The notes beneath the pieces are model-generated. The model made no database searches, was not told where the DNA came from, and saw only the letters and a program-made list of their open reading frames with translations. A stretch of DNA of 64,000 nucleotides from VGCC01 sp044375955 (lineage in GTDB: Bacteria > Actinomycetota > Actinomycetes > S36-B12), in NCBI GenBank assembly GCA_044375955.1, contig JBILLS010000001.1:62001-126000 (forward strand). Direction: 5' to 3'. The position numbers were made by a program, and so were the translations under genes. Below are positions 15,224 to 23,889 of the stretch, piece by piece (the first letter of the stretch is position 1; every line of letters begins with the position of its first letter).

Positions 15224-16453
15224 ATGAAGCGCATCCTCACCTTTGCCCTTGCATGCCTGCTTTCGGTCGGACTCGCGGCACCCGCATCCGCCGAGGACCT
15301 TCGCGGAAGCACCGTCTCCGACACGTTGTTCGGGTTGCACGTGAAGGGTGTGCAGCAGGGTGTGTGGCCGTCGATCGAGTTCGGCTCATTGCGCCTGTGG
15401 GATAACGACACGACGTGGGCTGCCATCGAGAAGTCCCCCGGAGTCTTCGACTGGACCACGCTGGACACCGCCGTGGCGACCGCGCAGAAGAACGGGGTCA
15501 CCGACATCCTCATGGTCCTCTCCGGCACCCCGGCCTGGGCGAGCACGAGCACCTGCCAACCCCCCGCCTGTCTGCCCTCCCCCGGCGCAGCCGGCATGCC
15601 CCGGGATCTGGCCCTCTGGGACAACTGGGTCACCCAGGTGGTGACGCGGTACAAGGGCCGGATCACGAGCTATCAGCCGTGGAACGAAGCCAACCTGCAG
15701 ACCTTCTTCGAGGGGACCCCCGCGCAGATGGCCGACATCACGGCGCGCACCTACCGCATCGTCAAGTCCATCGATCCGTCGGCGACGGTTGTGGCACCGA
15801 GTACGGGAACCCGGCTGGGGGCGGCCTTCAAGCGCTTCTACCCGCCGTTCCTCAAGGAACTCGGTGAGCGCAACTGGCCCATCGACGTCTGGGCGGTCCA
15901 CAGCTACCCGGCCAGCCTCGGGACACCGCGCGAACGCTCCGCACTCGCGGCGGGATTCATCCAGACCCTGCGGGACGCAGGGGCACCCGAGAAGCCCATC
16001 TGGGATACCGAGAACAACTACGGACTCAAGGGTCCGGGTCCGGCGAATCCGGACGTCGACATCGAGGGCAAGCGCGCCGAGGATTGGACCGCGGTGTCCT
16101 TCCTCGATTCACTGCAACTCGGCATCTCGCGTATGTATATGTACGTGTGGGAGCCACCGAACGACCTGTGGGGAATCCAGTTCTACAACGGAACTGTCGG
16201 TGCCCGAGCGATGCAGACGATGCAGGACTGGATCGTGGGCGCCGTATACACGGGATGCACACAGCAAGGTGCCAGGGTCACCTGCCGGTTCACCAAGGAC
16301 GGTGAGCAGCGGTGGATCGTCTACTCCACCCAGGGCAAGAAGAAGTTCGCTCTCCCACCGCGTTTCGATCAGGTCTGCAAGCTCGACGGGACGTGCAAGC
16401 CGATCCGCAAGGATCGCGTACGGACCTACAGCCCGGTTCTCGTGACGCCCTGA
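15224..16453 (+). CDS. Secreted glycoside hydrolase, clan GH-A type
   Basis: A 409-residue secreted protein with a clear signal peptide (MKRILTFALACLLSVGLAAPASA, cleaved near residue 23). The (beta/alpha)8 domain has the clan GH-A acid/base glutamate in PWNEAN (E155) and the nucleophile in WDTENNYG (E263). The sequence WDNDTTWAAIEKSPGVFDW is typical of GH39/GH5-like xylosidases and endoglycanases. Four cysteines near the end (CTQQGARVTC, CKLDGTC) probably form disulfides. I chose the ATG at 15224 because it starts the signal peptide. The polysaccharide substrate cannot be told. Confidence 0.82.
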   Translation: MKRILTFALACLLSVGLAAPASAEDLRGSTVSDTLFGLHVKGVQQGVWPSIEFGSLRLWDNDTTWAAIEKSPGVFDWTTLDTAVATAQKNGVTDILMVLSGTPAWASTSTCQPPACLPSPGAAGMPRDLALWDNWVTQVVTRYKGRITSYQPWNEANLQTFFEGTPAQMADITARTYRIVKSIDPSATVVAPSTGTRLGAAFKRFYPPFLKELGERNWPIDVWAVHSYPASLGTPRERSALAAGFIQTLRDAGAPEKPIWDTENNYGLKGPGPANPDVDIEGKRAEDWTAVSFLDSLQLGISRMYMYVWEPPNDLWGIQFYNGTVGARAMQTMQDWIVGAVYTGCTQQGARVTCRFTKDGEQRWIVYSTQGKKKFALPPRFDQVCKLDGTCKPIRKDRVRTYSPVLVTP

Positions 16454-16454
16454 T

Positions 16455-17210
16455 TCACCGCTCTTCGCCGACGGAGTTACCACCGTCGACGGTCAGCACC
16501 TGCCCGGTGATGTAACCGGCGTCCGGTGAGCAGAGCATGGCCACGGCATGCGCCACCTCACGTGCTGTGCCACTGCGTCCCGCAGGAACGGTGAGTCCCT
16601 GCGCCGCCTCATGCGCCGTCTGTGACCCGGTGGAAATCCACCCGGGAGCTACGGCATTGCATGTGATGCCGTGCTGGGCTTCATCCACGGCGATCGCGCG
16701 CGTCAATCCGACGAGACCGGCCTTCGCCGCGCCGTAGGAGATCTCCCTGCGCATCGCCATCACCGGGCCGGTCACACTGGCGATGTTCACAATGCGGCCG
16801 TAGGAGTTCTGCCTCATGTGGGGGACGACCGCACGGCACATGTGGAAAGCGGTGGTGAGATTGCGATCCAGACCCCCGCGCCAGGTGAAGTCGTCGGTGT
16901 CGACGACGTCTCCACCGAGGGTCGTCGTGGTGATACTCGCCATGCCCGCGTTGTTGACCAGGATCCCGATCGGCCCGACGCCGGTGATAGCCCGGCCGAC
17001 CACGGTCTCCACATCCGCGATGTTCGTGAGGTCGGCAACCAGACCTACGGCCTGTCCACCCCCGGCTGAGAGCTCGTGCGCGCGCTCGAGTATGCGGTCG
17101 GTGGTCGAAGTGACCACAACGGGGATTCCTTGGGCAACCAAACTCTGTGCGACCGCGAATCCGATACCCGAGGGGGAACCGGCCCCGGTGACGATGGCGC
17201 CCCAGGTCAT
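16455..17210 (-). CDS. Short-chain dehydrogenase/reductase (FabG-like)
   Basis: A 251-residue classical SDR with the cofactor motif TGAGSPSGIGFA (8-19), NNAG, catalytic serine in NIASVTG, and YGAAK as the YxxxK pair. The C-terminal GQVLTVDGG signature is present. The start overlaps the stop of the class III aminotransferase (ATGA), so the two are coupled and may act on the same substrate. Sequence alone does not show the substrate. Confidence 0.82.
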   Translation of the reverse strand: MTWGAIVTGAGSPSGIGFAVAQSLVAQGIPVVVTSTTDRILERAHELSAGGGQAVGLVADLTNIADVETVVGRAITGVGPIGILVNNAGMASITTTTLGGDVVDTDDFTWRGGLDRNLTTAFHMCRAVVPHMRQNSYGRIVNIASVTGPVMAMRREISYGAAKAGLVGLTRAIAVDEAQHGITCNAVAPGWISTGSQTAHEAAQGLTVPAGRSGTAREVAHAVAMLCSPDAGYITGQVLTVDGGNSVGEER

Positions 17211-18559
17211 ACCAGCTCTGCTACGGCATCGGCGAAAAGTTCGGTGTGGCGATCGACGTCCGCCGCGGATGTCTCAGGGCACATCAACGCCATGTTGTGG
17301 AACGGAGTGAGCAGGACCCCGCGATTCGACATGTAGAGGTGCAGGAATTCCTCGAGGTCGCCATCGTGGGCGGCCGCCGACTCGGATCCTGTCCGCGGGG
17401 TAGGCGAGGTGAACCGGTATTCGGCACGGGCCCCCAATTGCGCGATCGACCACGCAACGGAGTGCTCCGTGAGGGTCTTCTCGACACCCTCCCGGAACCG
17501 CGTGGCGAGATCGATCATGTGAGCAAAGGCCGCGTCCGTCAGTACGTACTCGAGAGTGGCGCGCATGGCTGCCGTCGAGAGCACGTTCCCAGCCAGGGTG
17601 CCCCCAACACCACCGACATCGACGAGATCGGCCTCCGGGTGGTCCGCGATGCGCTCCGCGATCTCGTGCGTGATGCCGTAGGCACCGGAGGGGATTCCCC
17701 CGCCGATGCTCTTACCGATGACGAAGATGTCCGGTTGAAGATCCCAGGCCGCCGTGCACCCCCCGGGGCCCGCGGAGATCGTGTGCGTCTCGTCGATGAG
17801 CAGTAACGTCCCGTACTTCGTGCAGAGAGCGCGAACGTCGTCGAGGAATCCTGGTTCCGGGAGAACGATCCCGATGTTGGTGAGCGCTGGCTCGGTGATG
17901 AGGACGGCGACATCACCGTGGGCGAGCTCCCGCTCGACGGAGGCAAGATCGTTGAACTCGGCAACCCGGGTTGTCTGCGCGATCGGGACAGCAGGGCCCA
18001 CGTTGCCCTCACGGAACTGCGCGGAACCATCGGCGCCGGTGATCACCAACGTCTCATCGACTGCGCCGTGATAGCAGTAGGAGAAGGCCAGAATGCGGGG
18101 GCGGCCGGTGACCAGGCGCGCGAGACGCAGGGCCCACCGGTTGGCGTCCGTGGCCGTGAGACTGAACGACCACAGCGGAAGCCCGAAGCGGCGAGTGAGC
18201 TCCGCGCCCACCCACTCGGCGTCCTCGCTCGGCATCATCGTGGTGATGCCGCCGAGCTCCCCGATGCGTCGATGGACTGCGGTGATGGTCGCTGCCGGGG
18301 AGTGGCCAGCCATCGCACCGGTGTCTCCCAGGGCGAAGTCGATGTACTCGTGTCCGTCGATGTCCGTGATGCGGTTCCCGCGCGCCGCCCCGAGATACAG
18401 GGGGTATCCCCCCGACCACTTGTTCATCCAGGTCATCGGAACGCGGCCCAGCAGATGATCGGCGGAGTCGAAGGAACGACGTGACCGGGGAGTGCGATCG
18501 GCATGTGTGCGCCTCTCGCGCTCGACGAGGGTCGCCAGGTGCGCACGATCGAAGGTCAT
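17207..18559 (-). CDS. Class III aminotransferase (glutamate-1-semialdehyde aminomutase-like)
   Basis: A 450-residue PLP enzyme. It has the DIDGHEYIDFALGDTGAMAGHSP N-terminal region typical of glutamate-1-semialdehyde aminomutase relatives, FSYCYHGAVDE, the PLP-binding DETHT (256-260) and the Schiff-base lysine K283 in IGKSIGGGIP. It is not next to hem genes and departs from HemL in the substrate region, so an omega-aminotransferase or aminomutase of other substrates is more likely. I chose the ATG at 18559. It lies 19 bases downstream of argF on the same strand and overlaps the following SDR. Confidence 0.83.
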   Translation of the reverse strand: MTFDRAHLATLVERERRTHADRTPRSRRSFDSADHLLGRVPMTWMNKWSGGYPLYLGAARGNRITDIDGHEYIDFALGDTGAMAGHSPAATITAVHRRIGELGGITTMMPSEDAEWVGAELTRRFGLPLWSFSLTATDANRWALRLARLVTGRPRILAFSYCYHGAVDETLVITGADGSAQFREGNVGPAVPIAQTTRVAEFNDLASVERELAHGDVAVLITEPALTNIGIVLPEPGFLDDVRALCTKYGTLLLIDETHTISAGPGGCTAAWDLQPDIFVIGKSIGGGIPSGAYGITHEIAERIADHPEADLVDVGGVGGTLAGNVLSTAAMRATLEYVLTDAAFAHMIDLATRFREGVEKTLTEHSVAWSIAQLGARAEYRFTSPTPRTGSESAAAHDGDLEEFLHLYMSNRGVLLTPFHNMALMCPETSAADVDRHTELFADAVAELV

Positions 18560-18578
18560 GGTCGATGCTAGACCGGAA

Positions 18579-19586
18579 TCAGGGATTGCGCGCCAGTGTT
18601 GCCACGAGCACGGCCTTGATCGTGTGCAACCGATTCTCCGCTTCATCCATCACGATGCTCGCGCTGGATTCGAAAACCTCGTCCGTGATCTCGACGCCGT
18701 CGGCCAGTCCGTACCGCTCCGCGATGGTGCGTCCCACCTGCGTGCTGCTGTCATGGAAGGCGGGCAGGCAGTGCAGGACCTTCACCGCAGGATTCTCCGC
18801 GCGCTGTATCACGCTCGAATCGAGTCGATAGGGACGCAGGATCTCGATCCGCTCAGCCCAGGTCTCGGCGGGCTCACCCATCGAGACCCAGACGTCGGTG
18901 GCAAGGAAATCAGCCCCGGAGACAGCCTCGTCGACGGATTCGGTGATGAGGATCCGCGCACCGGACTCCACGGCACGGGCGCGGGCCAATTCCTGCACAT
19001 CGTCCGCGGGCCACAGAGCGCGCGGTGCGCAAATCCGCACATCCGCACCCATGATCGCTCCCATCGCCAGGTAGGAGTTGCCCATGTTGTTGCGGGCATC
19101 GCCGAGATAGGCGTAGGCGATCTCACCCCAGGGCCGGGGTGCGTACTCGCGCATGGTCAGGAAGTCCGCGAGCATCTGCGTGGGATGCCACTCGTCCGTG
19201 AGTCCGTTGAAGACCGGGACCGACGCGTAGTCCGCGAGTTGCTCGGCCGTCGCCTGGGCCGATCCTCGGTACTGAATTCCGTCGTACATGCGCGAGAGAA
19301 CGCGCGCAGTGTCGGCGATCGATTCCTTGTGGCCCATCTGCGAGGACGCGGGGTCCAGGTAGGTGGTGAACGCCCCCTGCTGGAACGCCGCGACTTCGAA
19401 GGCGCACCGGGTGCGGGTCGAGGACTTCTCGAAAATGAGCGCTATCGCAGAGCCGGTGAGACGGGGGCGCTCGCGTTGCTCGGCGCGCTCGGCCTTCAGG
19501 GTGGCCGCGAGGTCGATCAGGTAGTCCAACTCGGCCGCCGTGAAATCGACTTCCTTCAGGAAGTCACGGCCGAACAAGGTGGTCAT
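18579..19586 (-). CDS. argF: Ornithine carbamoyltransferase
   Basis: Makes citrulline and phosphate from ornithine and carbamoyl phosphate, or runs the reverse catabolic reaction. The protein has 335 residues. All key motifs are present: the carbamoyl-phosphate site STRTR (56-60), HPTQ (134-137), the ornithine loop DVWVSMGE (231-238) and HCLPAFHD with C273. The N-terminus (MTTLFGRDFLKEVDFT) resembles the longer arcB/argI-like branch. No other arginine genes flank it; it is first in a leftward group with a class III aminotransferase and an SDR, so a catabolic or specialised role is possible. Confidence 0.92.
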   Translation of the reverse strand: MTTLFGRDFLKEVDFTAAELDYLIDLAATLKAERAEQRERPRLTGSAIALIFEKSSTRTRCAFEVAAFQQGAFTTYLDPASSQMGHKESIADTARVLSRMYDGIQYRGSAQATAEQLADYASVPVFNGLTDEWHPTQMLADFLTMREYAPRPWGEIAYAYLGDARNNMGNSYLAMGAIMGADVRICAPRALWPADDVQELARARAVESGARILITESVDEAVSGADFLATDVWVSMGEPAETWAERIEILRPYRLDSSVIQRAENPAVKVLHCLPAFHDSSTQVGRTIAERYGLADGVEITDEVFESSASIVMDEAENRLHTIKAVLVATLARNP

Positions 19587-19624
19587 GGCGCGCCCTTCTG
19601 CGAGGGAGGAAGCCTAACGGGTGC

Positions 19625-20068
19625 TCAGTCCAGCCAATCCGCGTTCGCATAGTGCCAGCGCAGTGAGCGACGAGCCAGAGGCTGCACCACCGCGATGACC
19701 TCGTCGTAGAGAAGTGCCAGGGAACCACCCTCCTGACGCGGGCACACCGGTACGGCGAGGACCAGCCGTGCGGGATTACCCGTGCGGAGTGCGTGTGCAA
19801 TCGCGCGAGCGGCGGTTCCGGTCTCCACTCCGTCATCGACGACGACCACCTCCCGACCCGAGACCTCCGGAATCTCCGGAATGGACACGCCCTCGTCGGT
19901 TCGAGCGATCTCGAGCGCGTGCACAGAAGTACCGAGGGCGGCGGCAACCGCCTCGGCGACCGGGATTCCGTGGGGTGCGACGGCAAGCACGAGCGGATCC
20001 GTGACCCGGTCTCGCACATGTGGAGCAAGTTTCTCCCCGGCATCCCTGAGATCGAGGAAATCCGCCAT
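19625..20068 (-). CDS. Phosphoribosyltransferase-fold protein
   Basis: A 147-residue type I phosphoribosyltransferase fold with the PRPP-binding motif VVVVDDGVETGTAARA (74-89) and a PPi-loop region at VAPHGIP (30-36). The family ranges from real phosphoribosyltransferases to regulators without catalysis. Small size and lack of a hood domain mean the substrate is unknown. The start overlaps the stop of the ABM-domain gene by one base (TGATG). Confidence 0.72.
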   Translation of the reverse strand: MADFLDLRDAGEKLAPHVRDRVTDPLVLAVAPHGIPVAEAVAAALGTSVHALEIARTDEGVSIPEIPEVSGREVVVVDDGVETGTAARAIAHALRTGNPARLVLAVPVCPRQEGGSLALLYDEVIAVVQPLARRSLRWHYANADWLD

Positions 20069-20487
20069 CAGGAATCCAGTCGGGGTGCCGCGGGAGTGCT
20101 CGCGGAGCCGAGCTGTGTGGTCTCTGCGTCGGCGGAGAGACCCGAGTCATAGGTGCGCACGTCACCCGAATCCGCCTGCACGAGCAATTCGAACGTCGAG
20201 TCCTCATCGCGCGCCTGGGAGAGAAAGGGGATCACCTTCTCCTTGATCTCGTACGCGCTCATCGCCTTGCGATAGGAGCCCATGTCCTGCCACCGCGTGG
20301 TGATGAGAATCTCCTGTGCATGATCCACGGACTGAAGCACTTCGACTCCGAGGCATCCCGCACGTGAGCGCAGTAGGTCCACGCCCGCCCGGGCCTGTCC
20401 GAGGAACTCGGTGCGTTCCCGCTGCGGCACGGTGAAGCGCATCGTCACCAGTACCGGTGCTGCGGCGGACCAGTTAGGCTCGAACAC
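20068..20487 (-). CDS. Antibiotic biosynthesis monooxygenase (ABM)-domain protein
   Basis: A 139-residue protein whose middle (about 10-105) fits the dimeric ferredoxin-like ABM fold: VLVTMRFTVPQRERTEFL, then SRAGCLGVEVLQSVDHAQEILITTRWQD, then YRKAMSAYEIKEKVIPFL. A Ser/Thr/Ala-rich low-complexity tail follows. Such proteins include heme-degrading and quinone-oxidising enzymes as well as stress proteins. I chose the GTG at 20487, because further upstream the frame runs into the divergent gene. It is coupled to the phosphoribosyltransferase-fold gene. Confidence 0.7.
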   Translation of the reverse strand: MFEPNWSAAAPVLVTMRFTVPQRERTEFLGQARAGVDLLRSRAGCLGVEVLQSVDHAQEILITTRWQDMGSYRKAMSAYEIKEKVIPFLSQARDEDSTFELLVQADSGDVRTYDSGLSADAETTQLGSASTPAAPRLDS

Positions 20488-20508
20488 GCCGATGACGCTA
20501 GACCAGGG

Positions 20509-20880
20509 GTGAGATTCGTGGCGAAGGACGATCAGAGCGGGGTTCGCGGACCGCGTGGACCGCAGCGCCAATCCTCGAAGACCGCGCCGGGATCCCGCGG
20601 TGCACTGGAGCGGATCAGCTACCCGCTCCTCACCGCGCTGCTGCGGGTTCCGCGCTGGCTCGTCGTGGTCCTGTTGGCCACCGCCTTCACCCTCGGCCTG
20701 ATCCAGACCGGGGACCTGGCCTGGCTCGGCGGCGTCCTACTGGGCCTCGTGGCGCTGTTCCTCGGCTGGCTGCTCGCCCTGGCCTGGCCCGTCCTGACGC
20801 CCGGGCGCCGAACGATCAGGCTGGTCACCGTCGTGGCAGCCCTCGGCGTGGCGATCCTGAAGTTTCAGGGCCGGTTTTGA
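20509..20880 (+). CDS. Small actinobacterial membrane protein (DUF6703-like)
   Basis: A 123-residue protein with a basic hydrophilic N-terminal arm (about 40 residues) and three hydrophobic helices (near 48-65, 70-92 and 100-117). The layout is that of a widespread actinobacterial membrane protein family of unknown function, a tentative DUF6703-type call. The start is the GTG at 20509, with a second GTG three codons later. The gene ends just before the Zur-like box of the zinc operon. Confidence 0.6.
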   Translation: MRFVAKDDQSGVRGPRGPQRQSSKTAPGSRGALERISYPLLTALLRVPRWLVVVLLATAFTLGLIQTGDLAWLGGVLLGLVALFLGWLLALAWPVLTPGRRTIRLVTVVAALGVAILKFQGRF

Positions 20881-20892
20881 CATTCATTTTCA
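20878..20892. promoter_or_regulatory. Zur/Fur-type box upstream of znuA
   Basis: The 15 bases TGACATTCATTTTCA fit the 7-1-7 Fur-superfamily layout. The right half ATTTTCA matches the actinobacterial Zur consensus exactly, while the left half TGACATT departs at two positions. It lies 20 bases before the znuA ATG, in an AT-rich patch unlike its surroundings. The operon it precedes encodes zinc import and ends in a fur/zur gene, consistent with autoregulation. Confidence 0.5.
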
Positions 20893-20911
20893 ATAAAACT
20901 ACCCTGGGGAC

Positions 20912-21874
20912 ATGCGCATATCCCTCCTCGGAGCCCTCGCCGGCTCCACAGTCCTCGCCCTGAGCGCCTGCTCCTCCACCCCCACCGTCAGCGGACCGGT
21001 CGAGGTCGTCGCCACGACGACGGTGTTGGGCGACGTGACCCAACGCATCGTGTCCTGCGGCGAGGGGAACGTGACGGTCCTTATGCCGATCGGATCCGAC
21101 CCACACGAGTTCACCCCGTCCTCCGATCAGGTCGCCCAGATGGTGCGCGCGAACCTCGTCGTCGCCAATGGACTCGGCCTCGAGGAAGGGCTCGCGCAGG
21201 CACTCGAATCCGCAGAAGCGGACGGCGCGCAGGTCCTGACCATCGCGGACAAGGTCGAGCCGATCGAATTCGGTGGACATGGGCATGACCACGGCGCTGA
21301 GGGGAAAGACGACCACGGGCACGAAGATGATCACGGACATGGTTCCGAGGACCCGCACTTCTGGATGGACATGAACCGTATGGCCGATGGTGCGGTGATC
21401 ATCGGTGATGAGCTCACCGCGATGACGGGTGATGAGTCCTATGCGACGTGCGGAACTCAGGTCGCCGATGAGATCCGCGCGGCCGAGACCGATGTCCGCG
21501 CCCTGCTCGAGGCCGTTCCCGCGGAGAAGCGCATCCTGGTCACCGATCACGATGCCCTCGGCTACCTCGCCGATGCCTATGGCTACGAGGTGGTGGGCAC
21601 GGTCATCCCCGGTGGAAGCACGCTGGGGGAGCCGAGTTCCGCCGATCTCGCAGACCTCGTGGCCACCATGCGGGCCGAAAGCGTGACGACGATCTTCAGC
21701 GGCGTGGGCAATCCCGCGGCCGTCGCAGACGCCGTCGCCGGCGAACTCGGCGACACCGTCCGGGTTGTGGCTCTCTACGAGGGATCGCTCGGTGGTCCCG
21801 GATCCGGCGCCGAGTCCTACGTCGAGATGATGCGGTCGAACGCCTCGGCCATATCCGCGGCCCTGCAAGACTGA
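20912..21874 (+). CDS. znuA: Zinc ABC transporter substrate-binding lipoprotein (ZnuA)
   Basis: A 320-residue cluster A-I binding protein. A lipoprotein signal ends in LSAC (C20). Metal ligands appear as H65 (DPHEFTPS), H149 (DPHFWMD), a later DHDALGY histidine and a C-terminal aspartate region. Between the first two is a His/Asp/Glu-rich loop (about 123-143, GHGHDHG and HGHEDDHGHG), characteristic of zinc rather than manganese binders. It is the first gene of znuA-znuB-znuC-zur and sits behind a Zur-like box. Confidence 0.92.
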   Translation: MRISLLGALAGSTVLALSACSSTPTVSGPVEVVATTTVLGDVTQRIVSCGEGNVTVLMPIGSDPHEFTPSSDQVAQMVRANLVVANGLGLEEGLAQALESAEADGAQVLTIADKVEPIEFGGHGHDHGAEGKDDHGHEDDHGHGSEDPHFWMDMNRMADGAVIIGDELTAMTGDESYATCGTQVADEIRAAETDVRALLEAVPAEKRILVTDHDALGYLADAYGYEVVGTVIPGGSTLGEPSSADLADLVATMRAESVTTIFSGVGNPAAVADAVAGELGDTVRVVALYEGSLGGPGSGAESYVEMMRSNASAISAALQD

Positions 21875-21877
21875 GCT

Positions 21878-22714
21878 GTGGAGTGGTGGCTTGAGCCTTT
21901 CGCCCTAGGTTTCCAACAGCGGGCCCTGGTGGGCGGCATGTTGGCCGCCATCATGTCCGCCGTCGTCGGGACCTGGCTGGTGCTACGCGGGATGAGCTTC
22001 TTCGGAGATGCATTCGTCCACGGAGTTGTCCCCGGTATCGCCGCGGCCGTGGTCCTCAACGTCAACCCGATCATCGGCGCCGCGATCGCCGCCTTGATCA
22101 TGGTGCTCGCCATCGAGGTTGTGCACCGCCAGACAGCCTTGAGTGAGGACACAGCCATCGGTTTGCTCTTCGTAGGAATGCTGGCACTCGGTGTCGTCAT
22201 CATCTCGCGTCTCGACAGTTACACCGGCAGCCTCACGTCGATTCTCTTCGGGGACATCCTCGGCGTGACGATGCAGAACCTCATCGGCCAAGCGATCCTG
22301 ACGGTGATCATCGTCGCGGCTGCGACGATCCTCTACCGACCGCTACTCGCACTGTCCTTTAATCGTGAGAAGGCAGAACTCTGGGGGATGAAGCCCAACC
22401 GGACGCACGCGGCTCTCATGGTCATGATCGCCGCCGCGGTGATCGGCTCGTACCAGTCCGTCGGCACATTGCTCGTCTTCGGTCTCCTCGTCGGCCCGCC
22501 CGCCACCGCGGCACTCCTCGCCCGCACCGTCCCGCAGATGATGATGATCGCAGTCGGCGTGGGTGTCGTCTCGGTGTGGATCGGACTCACCATCAGCTAC
22601 CACCTCGGGACGGCGGGCTCCGCGACGATGTCCATGGTTCCCATCATCGTGTTCTTCATAGTGCTGGCGCTCCGTCGAGTTCTGCCCCGTCGATCGGAGG
22701 TGATCCATGCCTGA
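21878..22714 (+). CDS. znuB: Zinc ABC transporter permease (ZnuB)
   Basis: A 278-residue ABC-3 family permease with about eight helices. Typical landmarks are the N-terminal FQQRALVGGMLAAIMSAVVGTW, FFGDAFVHGVVPGIA (the ATPase-coupling and metal-path region) and SVGTLLVFGLLVGPPATAALLA. The start is GTG at 21878, three bases after the znuA stop, and the 3' end overlaps znuC by eight bases. Confidence 0.92.
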   Translation: MEWWLEPFALGFQQRALVGGMLAAIMSAVVGTWLVLRGMSFFGDAFVHGVVPGIAAAVVLNVNPIIGAAIAALIMVLAIEVVHRQTALSEDTAIGLLFVGMLALGVVIISRLDSYTGSLTSILFGDILGVTMQNLIGQAILTVIIVAAATILYRPLLALSFNREKAELWGMKPNRTHAALMVMIAAAVIGSYQSVGTLLVFGLLVGPPATAALLARTVPQMMMIAVGVGVVSVWIGLTISYHLGTAGSATMSMVPIIVFFIVLALRRVLPRRSEVIHA

Positions 22715-23486
22715 CGTCGTCGTCGGTCGCGGTGTGGTGATCGAACGTGGGACGCGAACGGCGGTCACCGCGTCGGACTTCACCATCCCGGAGGGCTCCA
22801 TCACCGCGATCATCGGCCCGAATGGAAGTGGGAAGTCCACCCTGCTCCATGCGATTGCCGGCCTGCTTCCCCTCACCTCGGGCGATTTGACCGTGTTCGG
22901 TGGTGAACCGCAAGCAAGCAGGGAACGGGTCTCCTATGTGCTGCAGTACACCGCGGCACCCGCGGGCACACCGCTGACCGTGCGGGAGGCCGTCGGTATG
23001 GGTCGCTATCCGGGCCTCGGACTACTACGCAGGTTCACCCGCACCGACAGGGAGCGGATCACGTCCGCCCTGGCCCGCTTGGAGATCACCGACTTGGAGC
23101 GCCGACATCTGACGGAACTCTCCGGCGGTCAGCGTCAGCGCGTATACGTTGCCCAGGGGATAGCGCAAGATCACGCGATGCTGCTGCTCGATGAGCCCTT
23201 GACGGGCCTGGATCTCAATTCGGCCCGCACCATCGATGCGATCATCCATGAAGAACCCACCCGCGGCTGCACCGTCGTTCTCACCACCCACGACCTGGAG
23301 GAGGCTCGCGCAGCGGACCACGTGATCCTTACGTCCGGTCGAGTGATCGCGTGCGGGAAACCGGACACCGTGCTCACCACCGCGAATCTGGCCACGGCCT
23401 ACGGCCTCGGAACCCTCCACGAGGCGGATGTGCAGGCACCACTGTTCCCCACCGAGCATCATGATCCCCATGGCCACGACCACTAG
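22707..23486 (+). CDS. znuC: Zinc ABC transporter ATP-binding protein (ZnuC)
   Basis: A 259-residue ABC ATPase with Walker A GPNGSGKST (37-45), signature LSGGQRQRV (138-146), and Walker B LLLDEP around D162/E163. The C-terminal tail is His/Asp-rich (TEHHDPHGHDH), fitting a zinc transporter. The gene overlaps znuB at its start and the zur gene at its end. Confidence 0.92.
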   Translation: MPDVVVGRGVVIERGTRTAVTASDFTIPEGSITAIIGPNGSGKSTLLHAIAGLLPLTSGDLTVFGGEPQASRERVSYVLQYTAAPAGTPLTVREAVGMGRYPGLGLLRRFTRTDRERITSALARLEITDLERRHLTELSGGQRQRVYVAQGIAQDHAMLLLDEPLTGLDLNSARTIDAIIHEEPTRGCTVVLTTHDLEEARAADHVILTSGRVIACGKPDTVLTTANLATAYGLGTLHEADVQAPLFPTEHHDPHGHDH

Positions 23487-23889
23487 GGCGCAGGGCGAGC
23501 GCGCCCCTGTCGGAATCCGCTCGACCAAGCAGCGTGCCGCCGTGCTCGCGGCACTGGCCGAGATCGATGATTTCCGCTCCACGCAGGAGCTGCATGACTA
23601 CCTCCGTCGACGCGGTGACGCCGTGGGGTTGACCACCGTCTATCGCACGCTTCAGGCACTGGCCGAGGCCGGGGAGGTCGATGTCATCGTCCGCGAGGAC
23701 GGTGAGAGCGTCTATCGCCAATGCAGCAGCACCCATCACCATCACCTGGTGTGCCGTGACTGTGGGCGCACGGTCGAGGTCGAGGGCCCCGCGGTGGAGC
23801 GCTGGGCGACACGTGTCGCCGAGGATCACGGATTCACCGACGTCAGCCACACATTGGAGATCTTCGGCGTCTGCTCGTCCTGCGCCTAG
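23470..23889 (+). CDS. zur: Fur-family zinc uptake regulator (Zur)
   Basis: A 139-residue Fur-superfamily repressor. The winged helix (about 10-75) contains STKQRAAVLAALAEIDDFRSTQELHDYLRRRG and GLTTVYRTLQALAEAGEV. The dimerisation domain has HHHHLVCRDCGRTVEVEG and a final CSSC pair, which together make the structural zinc site. The start could be the ATG at 23470 or 23461, both inside znuC. Co-transcription with znuABC and the upstream box make Zur the best assignment. It ends four bases inside the convergent uppS gene. Confidence 0.9.
   Translation: MATTTRAQGERAPVGIRSTKQRAAVLAALAEIDDFRSTQELHDYLRRRGDAVGLTTVYRTLQALAEAGEVDVIVREDGESVYRQCSSTHHHHLVCRDCGRTVEVEGPAVERWATRVAEDHGFTDVSHTLEIFGVCSSCA

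Noticed and set aside
18492..19652. A 386-codon open frame on the plus strand opposite argF
   Set aside because: It lies opposite a full ornithine carbamoyltransferase with all motifs. Its Arg/Gly/His-rich composition is what GC-rich antisense frames look like.
20825..21868. A 347-codon minus-strand frame opposite znuA
   Set aside because: znuA has a lipobox, metal ligands and operon context. The antisense frame is low-complexity and has no recognisable domain.
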